A DNA stretch of 64,000 nucleotides from Pseudoscleropodium purum (Eukaryota; Streptophyta; Bryopsida; Hypnales; Brachytheciaceae): the NCBI GenBank assembly GCA_963969395.1, contig OZ017803.1, positions 3,100,001-3,164,000 on the forward strand, written 5' to 3'. The notes under the pieces are model-generated. The model was not told the origin of the DNA. It searched no databases and worked only from the letters and a program-made list of their open reading frames with translations. Below, piece by piece: positions 26,091 to 48,341 of the stretch. Each line of letters starts with the position of its first letter. Positions within the stretch are counted from its first letter, which is position 1. Made by a program: the position numbers and the translations under genes.

Positions 26091-27834
26091 TGAATAGTTT
26101 TCACATTATGTTTACGACAGGAGTTCTTTCTGCAATTAAGTTGTTGCCATCCAAACATTTCGCTTCATGGCAACTATAAATTTGAACCATTTGGCACATG
26201 CACACCATCAAATCAACCACATAAATATTCAACAGTAAGGTAGATGTATCCAATACCAACCGCTAACCTAATACCACCCAAATGTATGACTCTTGCTGAT
26301 TTTAGAATGAGAAATTATAACACAAGTACATGCCTTCACTTCACTTATTCATTTCAATGACACACTATGGCATCTATGGGACCAATGACATAGACATGCC
26401 TTAACTTCACTTCATGGTTCGTTGTTCATTTCAATGACACGCCTACGACATCTATGAGACAAATGACATAAACATTTCATGAGTGGGAGAACAACATGAC
26501 AATATTGCAATAGCAATGCCAAACTGGCCAAATGAGTGGCTACTAGTACTCCTTACAAAGGCCCTAAAAATCCCACTTTTGAGTACACCAAGACAAAATT
26601 TTCAAAACAAAACCAATACTTAAAGTTCCAAGATAATAGGAGTGCATCAAATTTTATTTGCAACTCAAAATAGGATTATATAATGTTGTTTTCAACTTTA
26701 ATCTAAAACATTTTGCCCAACAAGAAGATCATTTGGAGATAGAGGGAATACTATATAAAGAATTTGGTTGAATTTACATTAGGGAGAACAACTTCAGAAG
26801 AGGCCAAAAATCAAACATGAGAATTTTTAAATGGAGTAAAGGATTTTAAATGTATTAATTAAAAAATTTAGTATAAAAATTGCTTCAAATTCTCTCTATT
26901 TCAAATAAGGTGGCTTTTAATACAAATGCCTAGGTAATTTGTTGTAACAACTTGGATAACTTACTATTGTCATTTTAGTTACTTAGTTTTATGAAGCTAA
27001 ACTTGGATAATTTTCTTGTGATTTGTGTAGGATAGCCTATTGATTTTATAAGAATCTACCAAAGCTCATTTACAAGAGTTGTAAAGAATCATTCATTACA
27101 AAAAAGAAATTCTTTAAAATCCAAATTATTTACACTAATATTATCTACAACATATTTCTTGATATAAAACCACTCTTATAGATATGATAAAATATTTCAA
27201 GTATCCCATAGAGACTTTTTAACCTTAATGCATACTCTAGCTATTTCCTAGTGGAGTTGCTTTTAGTATGAATTAAACTTAATAAGTTCTTGTTGCTAAA
27301 AGGTAACATGTTGCAAAACTAAGAATATGGCCATCTATATGCATTAAAAATGACATACTAGAGGGGTTTCTCAGTGCACTTCATGCATCATGGATCCATT
27401 ATTAATAAATGTCTTCTACTCTCATATATTTTAGAGGTTGTTGCCCAAGCTACGCTCCCTTTACTAAACCTTATACTAATGTACATCCTCTATCTTTAAT
27501 TACATAATAGCTACTAGTATTGTGCTAGTGCTTGCTTGTTGCCATGTTTAACTAATTTGACAAAGGGAAACTCCTCAATCAATAGTCTTTGATGAAAGAA
27601 GAGGCGGGCATCCAATTGTTGAGTGCCCCAGCCATTTTTTGAGGAACTTGTAGTTGAAGTTTATTGTGGAAGAGTAATGGTGGAGTAATTGTTTTGTGCA
27701 AAGGCCTTCTAAGAGACATTGAAGTCATGCTCAACACGCTTGGTGGCCATGCTCTAACTCCTACAAATGTTGCCTCAAATGTACACCTTCTAAACATGAA
27801 CCCTTATAAATTGTGTACACCTACAATCAACACT
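26091..27834. other. AT-rich intergenic, no gene recognised
   Basis: Contains only short open frames. Overlapping frames at 27579-27903 on both strands lack recognisable domains. Confidence 0.4.
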
Positions 27835-27838
27835 TTAA

Positions 27839-28401
27839 CCCCTAAAGGACCAAATGACCACAAGAAATCTCAAATAGTTATGCACGAAGTCAATTTTGGT
27901 TAGATGTTTGCAAATTTTTTGACACAAAGTGTGAACATGTACCCCATTAGTGGAAATATGATTTTTTTTCTAATTGAGTGCTTGAATCAAAAGTTATATT
28001 GCCTTGAACTTTTCTAGTAATTGAAGTAGCTTTGGGTAGCATATGCAAAACTCCTCCTCTACTTTTGAAATTTGACAAGTATATAACCTACATGATACAA
28101 GATGCAAATGCCAAAAAGCAAACCCACATGTAGTATAACAATCTAATTATAGGAGGAGTTAAAGTCTATTGGTCCTATCAAGCGTCATCAATTTTTTTTC
28201 TTCTTCTAACTTCAAACCTTAAAATCTTTCAATCCGTGTGGTCAAAGTCTTTGTAATTTTTCCCACACAATCCTAAAATAGTCCATTACAAATTTATATA
28301 AATGAATTTCGAAAAAAAACTATTTTCATTTTTTTCTCATTGCCCTAAAAAGTGACATTTTTCACAATTTCTGCCCTAAATAAGTCTAGGTCCATTTGGG
28401 A
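27839..28401. mobile_element. TTAA-bounded piggyBac-like element, copy c (563 bp)
   Basis: TTAA 27835-27838, CCCCTAAAGGACCAAA at the left, and GGTCCATTTGGGA|TTAA (28402-28405) at the right. The interior is a deleted version of the copy a/d/e type, sharing an 'aatctttcaatccgtgtggt' region before the right end. Confidence 0.7.
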
Positions 28402-28418
28402 TTAAAAATTCATAATCA

Positions 28419-28645
28419 ACCTTGAAGCACTCTGACGTCCAATTTTTGAATGACAAACAAATTGAAAATCACTTTTCTTTCTCATTAGTACTTAGATGAA
28501 AGTCATCCTAATTTGTGCAGATACTTTATCAAGTTGTTGTCCTATCTAATGGTTGATTTGGTATTTCCAAATACACATACTATATTTTTCTAAAATTGCA
28601 AATGTAGAAGTGTATTAAGTGGTTGACCAAGCCCAAATTGCATTG
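28419..28645. mobile_element. Truncated TTAA-element fragment related to h2
   Basis: Begins TCAA|CCTTGAAGCACTCTGACG, which matches the reverse complement of the right end of the element at 33328-33897 (CCCTGAAGCGCTCCGACG). It stays similar for about 225 bp, then is lost after 'cccaaattgcattg'. Confidence 0.5.
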
Positions 28646-28873
28646 GGGGAATGCAAGAAACACCAATAGTTTGGATTGCATTGTCCACAATACACATGAT
28701 TTTTTGGGGAGTATTGTAAAATTAGAAAAATAATTTAATTTAAAAAAATATGTTTAATGTACACACCTTTTAGGAAAATATGCCCTAAGAAGGAAAATCA
28801 TAAAACATAAAATTTAAGTAGGAGAACTAGAAAAGTGCAAAATCTCATGAAAATATGCACTTTGGTGTTTTAA

Positions 28874-29795
28874 CCCCTAAAGGACCAAGGTGCATTTTTT
28901 GGCAATATAATTTTTTGGGGTAGGTGCATATGGGCAAAGATTTTGATATTTTTGACCCAAATTTTAATACAAGGTGTGGACAAGGAATTTCTTTGATGTG
29001 CACAAATTTCAAGATATTGGAAAATATGAGTCAAAAGTTATGGCTAAATATATAGTTTGTTTCTCAACTTAGGCAGTTTGGGCAGATCTGAAAAAATCAT
29101 TTTTTTCAAAAAAGAATATTGAAATTAGTTTTCTAGATTTATATAAACATAAAAGCTTCGAATCATTCCATTTTGATCAATGAGTCAAAAGTTATGAGGT
29201 GTTTTAGTTTGGGGCCAATTATGGATTCTCTACTCCAAAATAAACTTTGAAGTCCTTTATTTAATTCAATTTTTAATATTTTTGGAAAAAATTAAAAAAA
29301 TTAGGTGAATATTATTTATTACAATATTACAACCATTGGATTGGCAATTTTCAATTCCATAACTAAATTATTAACAATTTAGTATTTTGATTCATTTTGT
29401 ACTTCTTTCTACTTACTATTTTTTTTCCTATATGTTGTACAATTTAAAATGATCTGAAATTTTTCAAAAATTTAGCCAACTTGCCTTCAAGAATGAATCC
29501 AAAGAATTGCAACCATTTTAGACATTTTTTCATACAAATGTGACCTTTTGAAGTACAGCTGCCTGAATTTTCGCAGGGCCAAAAAAATGATTTTTGTCAC
29601 TTCAAATACTAATATCTTGCAATCTACATGGTGGAAATTTCTGAAAATTTTCCTACATATTTTCAAATTATTTTACTACAATATTATACTGTTGGATGTG
29701 TCCAAAATTGTTTTTAATTATTTTTTTGAAACTTGTCTTAAAAATGGCAGTTTTGGAGCGTTTTTGGTGAAAACATAGTCAAAGAATTTAAGGGG
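28874..29795. mobile_element. TTAA-bounded piggyBac-like element, copy d (922 bp)
   Basis: TTAA 28870-28873 then CCCCTAAAGGACCAAGG; right end TTTAAGGGG|TTAA (29796-29799). The interior matches copy a in the same orientation and copy e in opposite orientation. The distal terminal repeat is more diverged than the proximal one. Confidence 0.75.
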
Positions 29796-29837
29796 TTAAT
29801 TTGTAAAAAGTACGTAAAATTTTGTTTAAAGAAACTA

Positions 29838-30580
29838 AAAATTGTTCATTTGAGAAGACTTAATGATGGAGAGATTTCACCAAAATGATGATCTTAAAAC
29901 CATTTTCAATGTTTAGAATTGTGCTCACAAGGGAGCTTTGTTTGCATGAATGTAGAGGGCATAAAATGATGTTTTTTTAGATTTTGTTTGGTAGACACAT
30001 GCTTCTCTACTGTAGAAATAGACCACACAAATTTCAGCTCTAGATCATGGTTGTCATAACGGGCAAGTTAGGGTCATCGGACCGGCCGGCTTTAATTTTG
30101 TAACTTGTGCAATTTTGCGGAATGACACGTCACCTCGGAATGCGAAATCCAGGGTGTGGACGATCTCGTCCGCACCCAACATGTTCCTTAATCCACATGG
30201 CATCCACGTGGCCTATTTTTCCGTTATTAGAAAATCAACTATGTATTGACTGTATTGGATGGACGGGACCTCTAACGGATGGGTGAACTGGACGTCCGTC
30301 CACTATGACAACCATGCTCTAGATCATTAATTTTGGGTAGTCCTTGGTACTAAAAACCCCTAAACTGCAAAGTGTGACAAATTAGCTAAATTTAAATTTA
30401 AATACAAAATATTTTTCGAATTTTTTTGAAAAATAAGTTATCTAATTATTGTCTAAATACTAATCTTTACAAAAGAAATTCAAGTACATTGGCTTCAATT
30501 TGCAAAAGATATGGGTGATCACAACTTAGAAACTACAAGTGTGACATAAAATAGTAATAGTGTTTCTTGCATTCACCCCA
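29838..30580. repeat. Dispersed repeat R2, interrupted by a hAT-like MITE
   Basis: Colinear with R1 (20195-20660) apart from the 271-bp insertion at 30046-30316. The conserved segments on both sides establish the pre-insertion sequence. Confidence 0.7.
30038..30324. mobile_element. hAT-like MITE copy A (271 bp) with 8-bp target duplication
   Basis: Element 30046-30316 begins CATGGTTGTCATAA and ends TATGACAACCATG. It is flanked by direct CTCTAGAT at 30038-30045 and 30317-30324. The 8-bp duplication fits hAT, and the empty site in R1 (ctctaaat) confirms the boundaries. It is much more GC-rich than its surroundings. A 257-bp relative lies at 49087-49343. Confidence 0.85.
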
Positions 30581-30960
30581 TTGACTCTGTTTCAAAACTA
30601 GATTTGCAAAAATGAGGTCATAGATTTTAAGAACAAAGAAAATTTCAAGAAATCACCATATCAAGAGAACTTCATTTTCGAAAATCTATTCCAACTAATT
30701 TTACTAAAAAAATGATAGTATTTTGCTTGTACTTGAATTTAAAAGGAATTTTGATATTTTCCTTTCAAAATTTATAGAAAAATATTGGTGATAGCATTGG
30801 AGAATCTAACTGTACAAACAGAATTGAAAACTCTACATCTAAATCTATTCTTTGAATATCAATTCCAAAATATTATTCTAAATAATATTATATAATGATT
30901 TTTCTCAAATTGTCAATTCTGGAGAAGACTTTGAACATTTTATTTAGGGGTTAAGGTACT
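30357..30960. mobile_element. Possible TTAA-type element, copy h1
   Basis: The right end TTTAGGGG|TTAA (30961-30964) is clear. A left end CCCCTAAACTGC at 30357 lacks a TTAA flank. The right 430 bp (30530-30960) is an inverted match to 33328-33760. The left half is shared with R1/R2 instead, so the left boundary is uncertain. Confidence 0.45.
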
Positions 30961-30964
30961 CTAC

Positions 30965-32383
30965 TCATAAAGTGACCACTTCAGAGCTGATTGCCTTTGA
31001 GGGGAAGCTAAACCCATTGAAACAATTTCAGCAAATTTTTAGAGGAAGAAAAATGGAAATGGCATTTAACCCAAGTTGTTTCATATTTTTTGAACCTTTG
31101 TGAAATTAGTTATAAATTTTTGAAGTTGAAATGCAGTGATCACTAGAAGCGATCACCTCCTGAAATATACACTACTGGTACATTGAAGAAAGCAAAATGT
31201 ACCTATGTGTCATGATTGCTTGTAGAGCACGGACACATTTAGAACAGACTACTATAATGCATACGGTGTCCAAAAAACACGTGAAACTCGTGTGGAAACT
31301 CGTTCAATTCCCAACAAGTTCCCCCCACCAACGACAACGACGACAACGACAGCATCGTCATGACAGAACCCAGGCATGCTCAGATGCTTACAACGCATAG
31401 CAGCTTTACTTATTAGTCAACCTCTTTTGCAGCTCCCCCAAATAACCCCCAGGCGTTTCAATTATACAATTGTACCACGACCAACTTTTGCAGGTCATGG
31501 CTGGCTTATCTGCCCAGCACCTTCGATTCAGGTGGCATCTTTTCGTTCTCTAATATAAAGCTTTTGCGAGCAATTAAGCTTCCACGTCCACTTCATAACA
31601 GACTTTTCAATCCATCAATCACTTCGTATATGCGAATTAAATGCTCCAGTACCAGTAATTGATATATACAAACCTCTTTCTCCTTCACGGTTGGTATTTG
31701 CATGCAGACGATGATCGATCGAGAGCCTAACTTAGGAGCGTTCAACCGATTGTCGATCGATGCAGAGGCCGGGAACCTTGAAGGAGCGTCCATTTACAAT
31801 AAGGTTTGTAGCTCCTTCACCATCCCAACACTTGCAGATCGAAATCACCTGTCTTTGAAGTTAGTAGCTGTTTTGAGAACTCTGTAGAGAATAGCGATGA
31901 TGGCGATGGCCATGGCCATTCAATAGCTAGTCAATTGTGGTGATGCAGAAGCAAGCACTGGAATTTGTAACTGGGATCTCAGGTAACTTGCGAGTGACTC
32001 GAAGCTAACTAGTTTGCGGATTAGCCGCCTTTGTATACAGATGAAGAATATGGATGATTGCCCAGTTTCATTAAGATTTGTGTGGTTGAAGAGTTAGGCC
32101 CGGTTTACACTTGGGAACGGATTGAAGGCCGGCCCCAACTCTACAACATTTCTCAGTTCATCCAAATCCGGCCGAAGGGCTTTATATCAGGGTTGGGCCG
32201 GAACTACAACTCATCCGCGTGTGAAGGAGTTTCGGCACTCTCGGAGTGTGTGGACATTCCTTCATTTGATAATAAAAGGGAATGTCGAACCGGCCGCCTA
32301 GTGCTTTGCTTTTAAGGCGAGACTCTGCACAGATAGACTGCGACTTTGGCAACATTCCTCAACGGGAGAACATGTACAGTGGA
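30965..32383. other. Intergenic, R2 second block then mixed-composition DNA
   Basis: 31045-31205 matches 21400-21600. A (CAACGA)-like short repeat lies at about 31335-31358. After 31.2 kb the composition rises to about 45% GC, with only short frames and no domains. Confidence 0.4.
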
Positions 32384-32700
32384 TCATTGCAAACTGAACT
32401 GCACATGGTTCGCCCAGTAGTACACTTTGTCGTGAGCATTGCATGTTTGGTCGACTAAGTTCGAGATGGTAATCAGTGAGTCGTGTAGAATGCCAGGTAT
32501 TTTGAATCTCAAATGTCCAGATTTGGAGTCTGGTTGATCAACGCTTTCACAAATGACTGAGAAAACGTCAATGTCGTTAAATTGGCAAAATTCCACCAGT
32601 TTAGCAGTTTTTAGGGTTGACGGCTTGAAATGTAAGTCCATTACTACCTGTCCTAGAGCTTTAAGGTATGCAATTGAACGTCGCAGTTCGGGAGTGTAAA
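32384..32700 (-). pseudogene. Possible Ty1/copia RNase H fragment
   Basis: The minus-strand frame gives RRSIAYLKAL, DLHFKPST, KLVEFC and DQPDSKSG in order. This resembles the copia region 'R-x-L-R-Y-L-K ... L-x-F-x ... L-x-G-x-x-D-A-D-W ... D-x-x-S-T-S-G'. The catalytic Asp pair is not preserved and the later SSTEAEY block is not seen. A weak, short match; chance similarity is possible. Confidence 0.35.
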
Positions 32701-33327
32701 AGCGAAATTGAAATTGACGATTAAAGAGTCAGTATCCTGCTTTAGAACCTTCGTCTAACTGAAACTTGCCTTGAAACTCACACTTAGCATAATGGTTGCG
32801 GAGTGTGGGCTTTTCAGACAGTTAAACAAGGGTGCGTGCACCAGCGAGGTTGAGAATGTGAATTCGGAGAGACCCAGCAAAAGTGTATTTGATGAGTGGT
32901 TTCAACCTCTCTTCACGTATCATCAATTCCCAGAACGAATTTCGCAAAGCATAGACACGGATGTCAGCGTAACCTAGAAACATGTGAGGTGAGACTCAAT
33001 GGTCGACACACGGTAGACGAAAAGGCCCCATTGGGAAGAACAAATGGTTCACCCTATGCTATAATCCCTCCGTCCTAAAATAAGTATCCTGTTTGGACTT
33101 CATGCTTTTTTAAAGTTGTTTGGAGTAGGTCGTATGGAGCCTTTCTTTTTCTGTCCAATTTTACTTAGGTTGCAAATGAACATTATGCAATGTTCTTCAC
33201 TGCTTCTGGTGATATAAAAGTTGAATCCTTTTGAATTTATACTATTCATAACATGATCAATGAAATTGATATAAAAAATTTTCAACAAAATCATAGATAA
33301 TTATTTTGGGTGGGTGGGAGTACTTAA

Positions 33328-33897
33328 CCCCTAAACGTCTAGATCCATTTCCAAATTTGATGATTAAGAAAAAACTGTTGTAAAGTATTATTTGGAAGAA
33401 TATTTTGGAATTGATGTACAAATGAAAGTTGTAGATTTTGAAATGTAGATTCTATCCATACGGTTAGATTCACTAGTGCTATCACCAATATTTTTCTATA
33501 AATTTTGAAAGGGGAATTTCAAAATTCCTTCTAAATTCAATGACAAGCAAACTATTATCATTTTTTTGAGTAAAACTTGTTGGAACAGATTTGAAATGAG
33601 GTTATCTTGATATGGTGATTTTTTGAAATTTTTGTGTTCATTACATCTAAGACCTCATTTTTGCTAATCTGGTTTTGAACTAGGGTCAATGCAATTTGAC
33701 CACTTGACATACTTTCGCATTTGTAATTTTAGAAAAATTAGTATTCTAGAAACACCAAATCCAACCATTAGATAAGACAAGAACATAATAGAGTATCACC
33801 AAAAATTAGGATGACTTTCATGCAAGCAGGAATGAGACAGAAACAAGAACTTCAATCTGTTCATCGTCCAAAAAATGGACGTCGGAGCGCTTCAGGG
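33328..33897. mobile_element. TTAA-bounded piggyBac-like element, copy h2 (570 bp)
   Basis: TTAA 33324-33327 then CCCCTAAACGTC; the right end GCGCTTCAGGG is followed by TTAA 33898-33901. Most of it is an inverted copy of 30530-30960, and its right quarter matches 28419-28645. Non-coding. Confidence 0.65.
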
Positions 33898-34019
33898 TTA
33901 AGCCCTGCATCTCCTGACGCTCCATGGTGGCGTCTCCTTCACGGATTTTGCTCTCATGGGCAAGAGGGGAAAATCGAGGTACAAAGTCTCAGCTGCAAAC
34001 AACCAAACCCTGACACTCC

Positions 34020-34233
34020 CCTAGAGTTAATTTCCTAACCAAAAGGAGCATTCAGTCTGGTGCTCCTTCCTGCAAGTTCCGTCGTAGACTTCGTGACAAT
34101 GCCGCGGTTCTCCTTGAAAGCCGGTATGAGCGCCACCCCATTCAGCTTGACTCAGAGGTTGCTTTTGCTCGCAAGCAACTGCATCGTTGCGTGACCGCAC
34201 TTCTGGAATTTACAAGGAAATATACACTGAAAT
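34020..34233 (+). pseudogene. Possible LINE ORF2 linker remnant
   Basis: An open + frame contains CKFRRRLRDNAAVLLESRYE and FARKQLHRC. This is a charged helical segment with composition like the region between the endonuclease and reverse transcriptase domains of L1-type ORF2. Local GC is higher than the flanks and stops end the frame on both sides. No catalytic motif is visible, so the assignment is tentative. Confidence 0.3.
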
Positions 34234-35852
34234 AAAAATATAAAACTAATTAGTCTACCTCCATGTCGATCCTCGAGTCTACCTCCAAACAATACCTCCA
34301 AACAGTACAAACACTGGTTACTACGAGTAGGCACCACGGCAGCACTTGCTGTCTGCATTAATCCAAAGAGCTGAGTCATTGCATCAGACGCTTATTCACC
34401 GCTAGTTATTTTATTTCAGTTTTGCAAAAAAAAATCATATCCATGTGGCGCATGCAGGTCGTAGAATCGACCTCGAACAGATTCTTCGGAATTCGAACTA
34501 ATCGTAATTTTTAATTCTATCATACTTGCTGTGAAGAAATCTTTTTAGTAAGACCTCTTACTCACATAACAACAGTTAAGTAACTTATCTTATTCTGTGC
34601 TTTCAGATGTGCTGAGAAACATGTATGTGATGGTTCCTGTGCACGTACTCCCGTACTCCGGTATCTCTTGGCTGTATTTAGATTCAAATGGACGGCTCAT
34701 TTTGGCGGAATGTTGGTCTTGAACTGCGAATGACTCATACCCGCGAATGTTCTCATTCGGAAGTATCCTGTGAGCAACAGTGGTCCTCAAATGATTTTGG
34801 AAAAACTTCATGTTCCTGAAAACACTGCTAAATGTGCTGAAATTTCAATTCAACACTGAGATCTTCACATTCTTCATACCCATGATTAATTTTGGGTAGA
34901 ATCATTTGCTAAATATACACTCAAGAGAGCTCTCAGTGACCGATCAGAGAAGTATTATTAGGGTTGGAATTTCGAAGGTTCCTGCTCCCCCGTGGGCAGA
35001 GAAAGGGGAGCTACAGGGAAAAATACCAATTCCACTTTTACGTGAACCTCGTGGGTGGGAGAGGGATACTCAGGAGTCGCCATGTATTAGATTCTCTCAT
35101 GATTCTCTAATCTCCACTAATGGAGTTGTCCACCGATATTAGTTGAAAATGGAGCTCTTCCTTTCCATTTCCGTTGCCCACCCCGACAAGACAATCGGTG
35201 GAGACAATTTTGTCTCCACAATTTTGGGTTCAAGTTTGCCCACCGGGCGAGCAGCGAGCATGTAAGCCCGCTCTTAAGATCGGAGTTGCTGCACGGAATC
35301 TGGCCGTATTTTTTCGTCTGGCTTCGGGAAATTGCAAGGGTTTTGAACAGACTTTCCAGCACTTTGCAGGAAATTACAAGAGCTTTGAACAGATTTTCCA
35401 ATGTTTCCAGCACTTTGCAGGAAAAATTGCCAGAGTTTTTAATAGACTGTCCACGACTTTTGCAGTACGTCCGTATAGATAACTTGAAGGGCACGCTTGA
35501 AGAATACTTAAGCTTGACCGGGGCGAAGGCGGCGATATATATTCTAATTAGGCTTGACCTCAAAGCCATGGAGTTCGAGGACTGTCGGTAAAAAGTGGGT
35601 ATAATGCTCGTATCATTCTGAATCAATTCCGCCTCATTTTTGTAGATTTCGACTGTGTTTTGGATTTTAGAAACAAGCATCTCCTAGCTAGCTGTGTAGC
35701 TTTGAATACCCAGAGAGTGTGAGCGTGGTTTAGCTTTGCGATTGAGCGGCCACAATGTCTCTAGAGAGGTGTTGATACATTGTCATTAATGTGAGCTTCC
35801 GTGATTGCAGCAGCTCACTTGGCATTGTTGCAATCGAAATTCGGGAGCGGCG
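34234..35852. promoter_or_regulatory. Upstream region of the ABCC gene
   Basis: About 1.6 kb of intermediate-GC DNA before the transporter start. It contains a local tandem repeat (35325-35465) and a TATATAT-like tract at 35533-35540. A 187-codon minus-strand frame (35117-35680) exists but has no domain and runs through the tandem repeat. I could not define the transcription start. Confidence 0.4.
35325..35465. repeat. Tandem repeat upstream of ABCC
   Basis: Two to three imperfect units built on 'gagctttgaacagattttcc' followed by 'agcactttgcaggaaa'. They lie 390-530 bp before the ABCC start codon. Confidence 0.65.
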
Positions 35853-45726
<9,874 letters not shown>

Positions 45727-46720
45727 AGAGAGGACATACAGCGTTGGGCAAAGCGACTGTATGATTCAAAGCAAGACTTCATGACACAGATTTTCAAGAG
45801 TGTCTCAAGCGACGGCGATTCCTGTGGATTTGCGGATCGTCCTTGCATTTTTTGACTTCATCTGATGGAAAGAAGTTCCGCTTGACTTGATCAAGTTAGA
45901 TTATGACAACAAAATCTGATTAATCTAAGTTAGAGACTTCATTCTCAATCCTCGATTCATTACATACCCCTCTCTTTTTTCTTTCATTGCCATATGGCGC
46001 ATTGCGGTTGCAAGAGAGGAGAGGAGAGTCATAACCCCAATTGTCCCTGCTACTACGATTTCTTTTCCTGATTGCAACACCGATCTAAGCAGCAAAGCAC
46101 AGAGCTGCTTATGATTTCTTCTGCTTTCATAGTTGAGAGAAGCCCTGTTTGGGGACGCGAGGATCTGAAGCAGTTTCTTGAGGCTGGGGATAAATATAAC
46201 AGTGATTTTCTTCATCAGAGAATGCTATGGGGTTTTGAAATTTAACTCTAAAAGACATGGACACAACATTCCAATGGGCCATGAGCTTGTTGTGTAATCA
46301 AGTGTTAGAAATGCTCTCAATATACTAACTTTTCATATTAGTGTTTGTCACAAAATGAATTTACAATGGTTTACAAGAGAGGAATACTAATGACTTTTGT
46401 GATGATTTCATTTTTTAACATGAATAATCCATAATCAACCCAATTATGAGCCCTTTCAATTTTATTCCTATGCTAAACAAAATTGTAGCTAGTTCCAAGT
46501 AGAATTGGTGTGGAATGGGGCTAAAAGGGTTGAAATTGGATTAGAAAATGACACTTTTATGAAATAAATAGATGGAGACATGAGGTTTATATACATTGCA
46601 AGATTTCACTCACTTTCCAAAAAATATAAGACACTTCTGGATTATCATTGCAGTGGAGTAAAAAATTAGTGAAGCCACATTAGCAACCTAGAAAACAAGA
46701 ATAGTCCTTGTAGTTTACTC

Positions 46721-46759
<39 letters not shown>

Positions 46760-48341
46760 TTATTTATGTATGTGTATACACACACAGATAGGTAGGTAGA
46801 TAGATAGGTAGGTAGGTAGAAGTTATGTTCTTGCTTTCATTGTCAACTGTAATATGTATTCAAAACTTTCATTGTCTCAATTGTTGGAGTGCACCAAATA
46901 GTACTACTATAGACAAAGTCACACAATCATAATTTTGAAACTAGTCTATTTTTGGTTCTTGAATTATGCTTCTTTTTGAAGTGTGTACTAACCCCTAATG
47001 CATTTCTACATACTAAGAGAAGCACCATTTGCATTTGCTATACATGAGGTTGAGAAGCCTATTAACATACAAATTAGCAATCTAAATATCTTGGGGCCAA
47101 TTCCAAGAGAGGTATAAATTTTTTTGTAGAGGTGTGAGTTTGACATTAAAAAAACATTTGTAGAGTAGAGTCATGAACATCTTAAAACAATCTATAACTG
47201 CTCTCCCACATATCTAGTAGCATTTATGGACGTTCAAGATGACATGTGTTGTCTCCAAGCTAAAAAGAGGCTAAAGTGATCCTATCTCCAGTATCCCCTC
47301 TCCATTTCAATTACCACCTTTTGCAAGTATAGAACCTTTTGCTACAAAGCAACACAAATTAAAGACTTTTGTCCCACTAAATTAATATAAACGGGATATC
47401 CTAAGTCTACTTTTCTTCCTAATGCACCACATTATTCCAAACCCTATAATATTTAGAATACACCCAATGATATTTTATATACACTACAGTATAATCAATC
47501 AGTTTATAATTTTTTATTCCAACATTTTTTTAGCACCCTACATTTGTTTGTACCCATATATCTACTTCTACCACTTACTACACCCCCATATTATATTATA
47601 TTATATTACACTTGCTACCCCCCATGTTGGACATAGATATCATCTAGATATCATATTGTTTTTCTATAATGGTATCAATACCCCAAATCACATTTGTTAT
47701 GAATTTTGTAATATGGTGATCAAAAGCACTAACACTCTTGTAAAATACTATGGTTGGTAAACAACTTTGGAGGTTATAATTTTCATTAATTGAAGTATAT
47801 ACCATGAGCCCCCAATTCACCACTTTGAACTTACATTTCCTTTTTTTGTTGATTTTACATCATGTTATTTTATTTATTAGGCACAAATTCTCCTAAAGAG
47901 ATATGCTTAATGATTAAAATGTCTTAAGCATTTTTAGATCTACCATACTAAAGCATGATCTGCCTTCATAAGCATGCCAAACTGTAAACAACAATATAAG
48001 ATCCTCAATTCTTTCCATACGCAAATCCATGGATTGCCTTCTAGGTATACCACTTCTAACACTAAAATGTCAAAACTCGAAACACCCAATTCCTTTGTGA
48101 CTTTGCTTGTGTATGACAACTTAGTTACTTAGGAGCCGTATAGCCAAATGTGTTTGCTTCCAAAGTAGTCTTGTTCAACTTCTAGTGATCCAACCAAAGA
48201 AAAGTCCAAAGTCTCCCAAATAGGCTTTGAAATTTGCATCCAACAACACATTACTGGATTTTATATCTCAATGCAAAATACAACTCAAGCAACCTCATGC
48301 AAGTATTTAAGTGAATATGGGTGAATGCAAGAAACACTTGA
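45727..48341. other. ABCC 3' flank and AT-rich intergenic
   Basis: The 3' untranslated region starts at 45727; no AATAAA is seen close to the stop. Intermediate GC continues to about 46.2 kb, then AT-rich DNA with a long microsatellite. A + frame at 47422-47760 is low-complexity (Ile/Tyr/His-rich from AT bias) and is not accepted as a gene. Confidence 0.45.
46721..46820. repeat. Compound microsatellite (TG)n(TA)n ... (TAGG/TAGA)n
   Basis: About ten TG units, ten TA units, a short mixed stretch with CACACACA, then TAGATAGG-type tetranucleotides. Alternating purine-pyrimidine DNA of this kind is mutable. Confidence 0.95.

Noticed and set aside
35117..35680. 187-codon minus-strand frame upstream of ABCC
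   Set aside because: No recognisable domain. It passes through a local tandem repeat (35325-35465) that explains its internal repetition, and it sits in the probable ABCC promoter.
47422..47760. 112-codon + frame rich in Ile, Tyr and His
   Set aside because: The composition follows directly from local AT-rich simple sequence (ttatattatattatatta); no domain.
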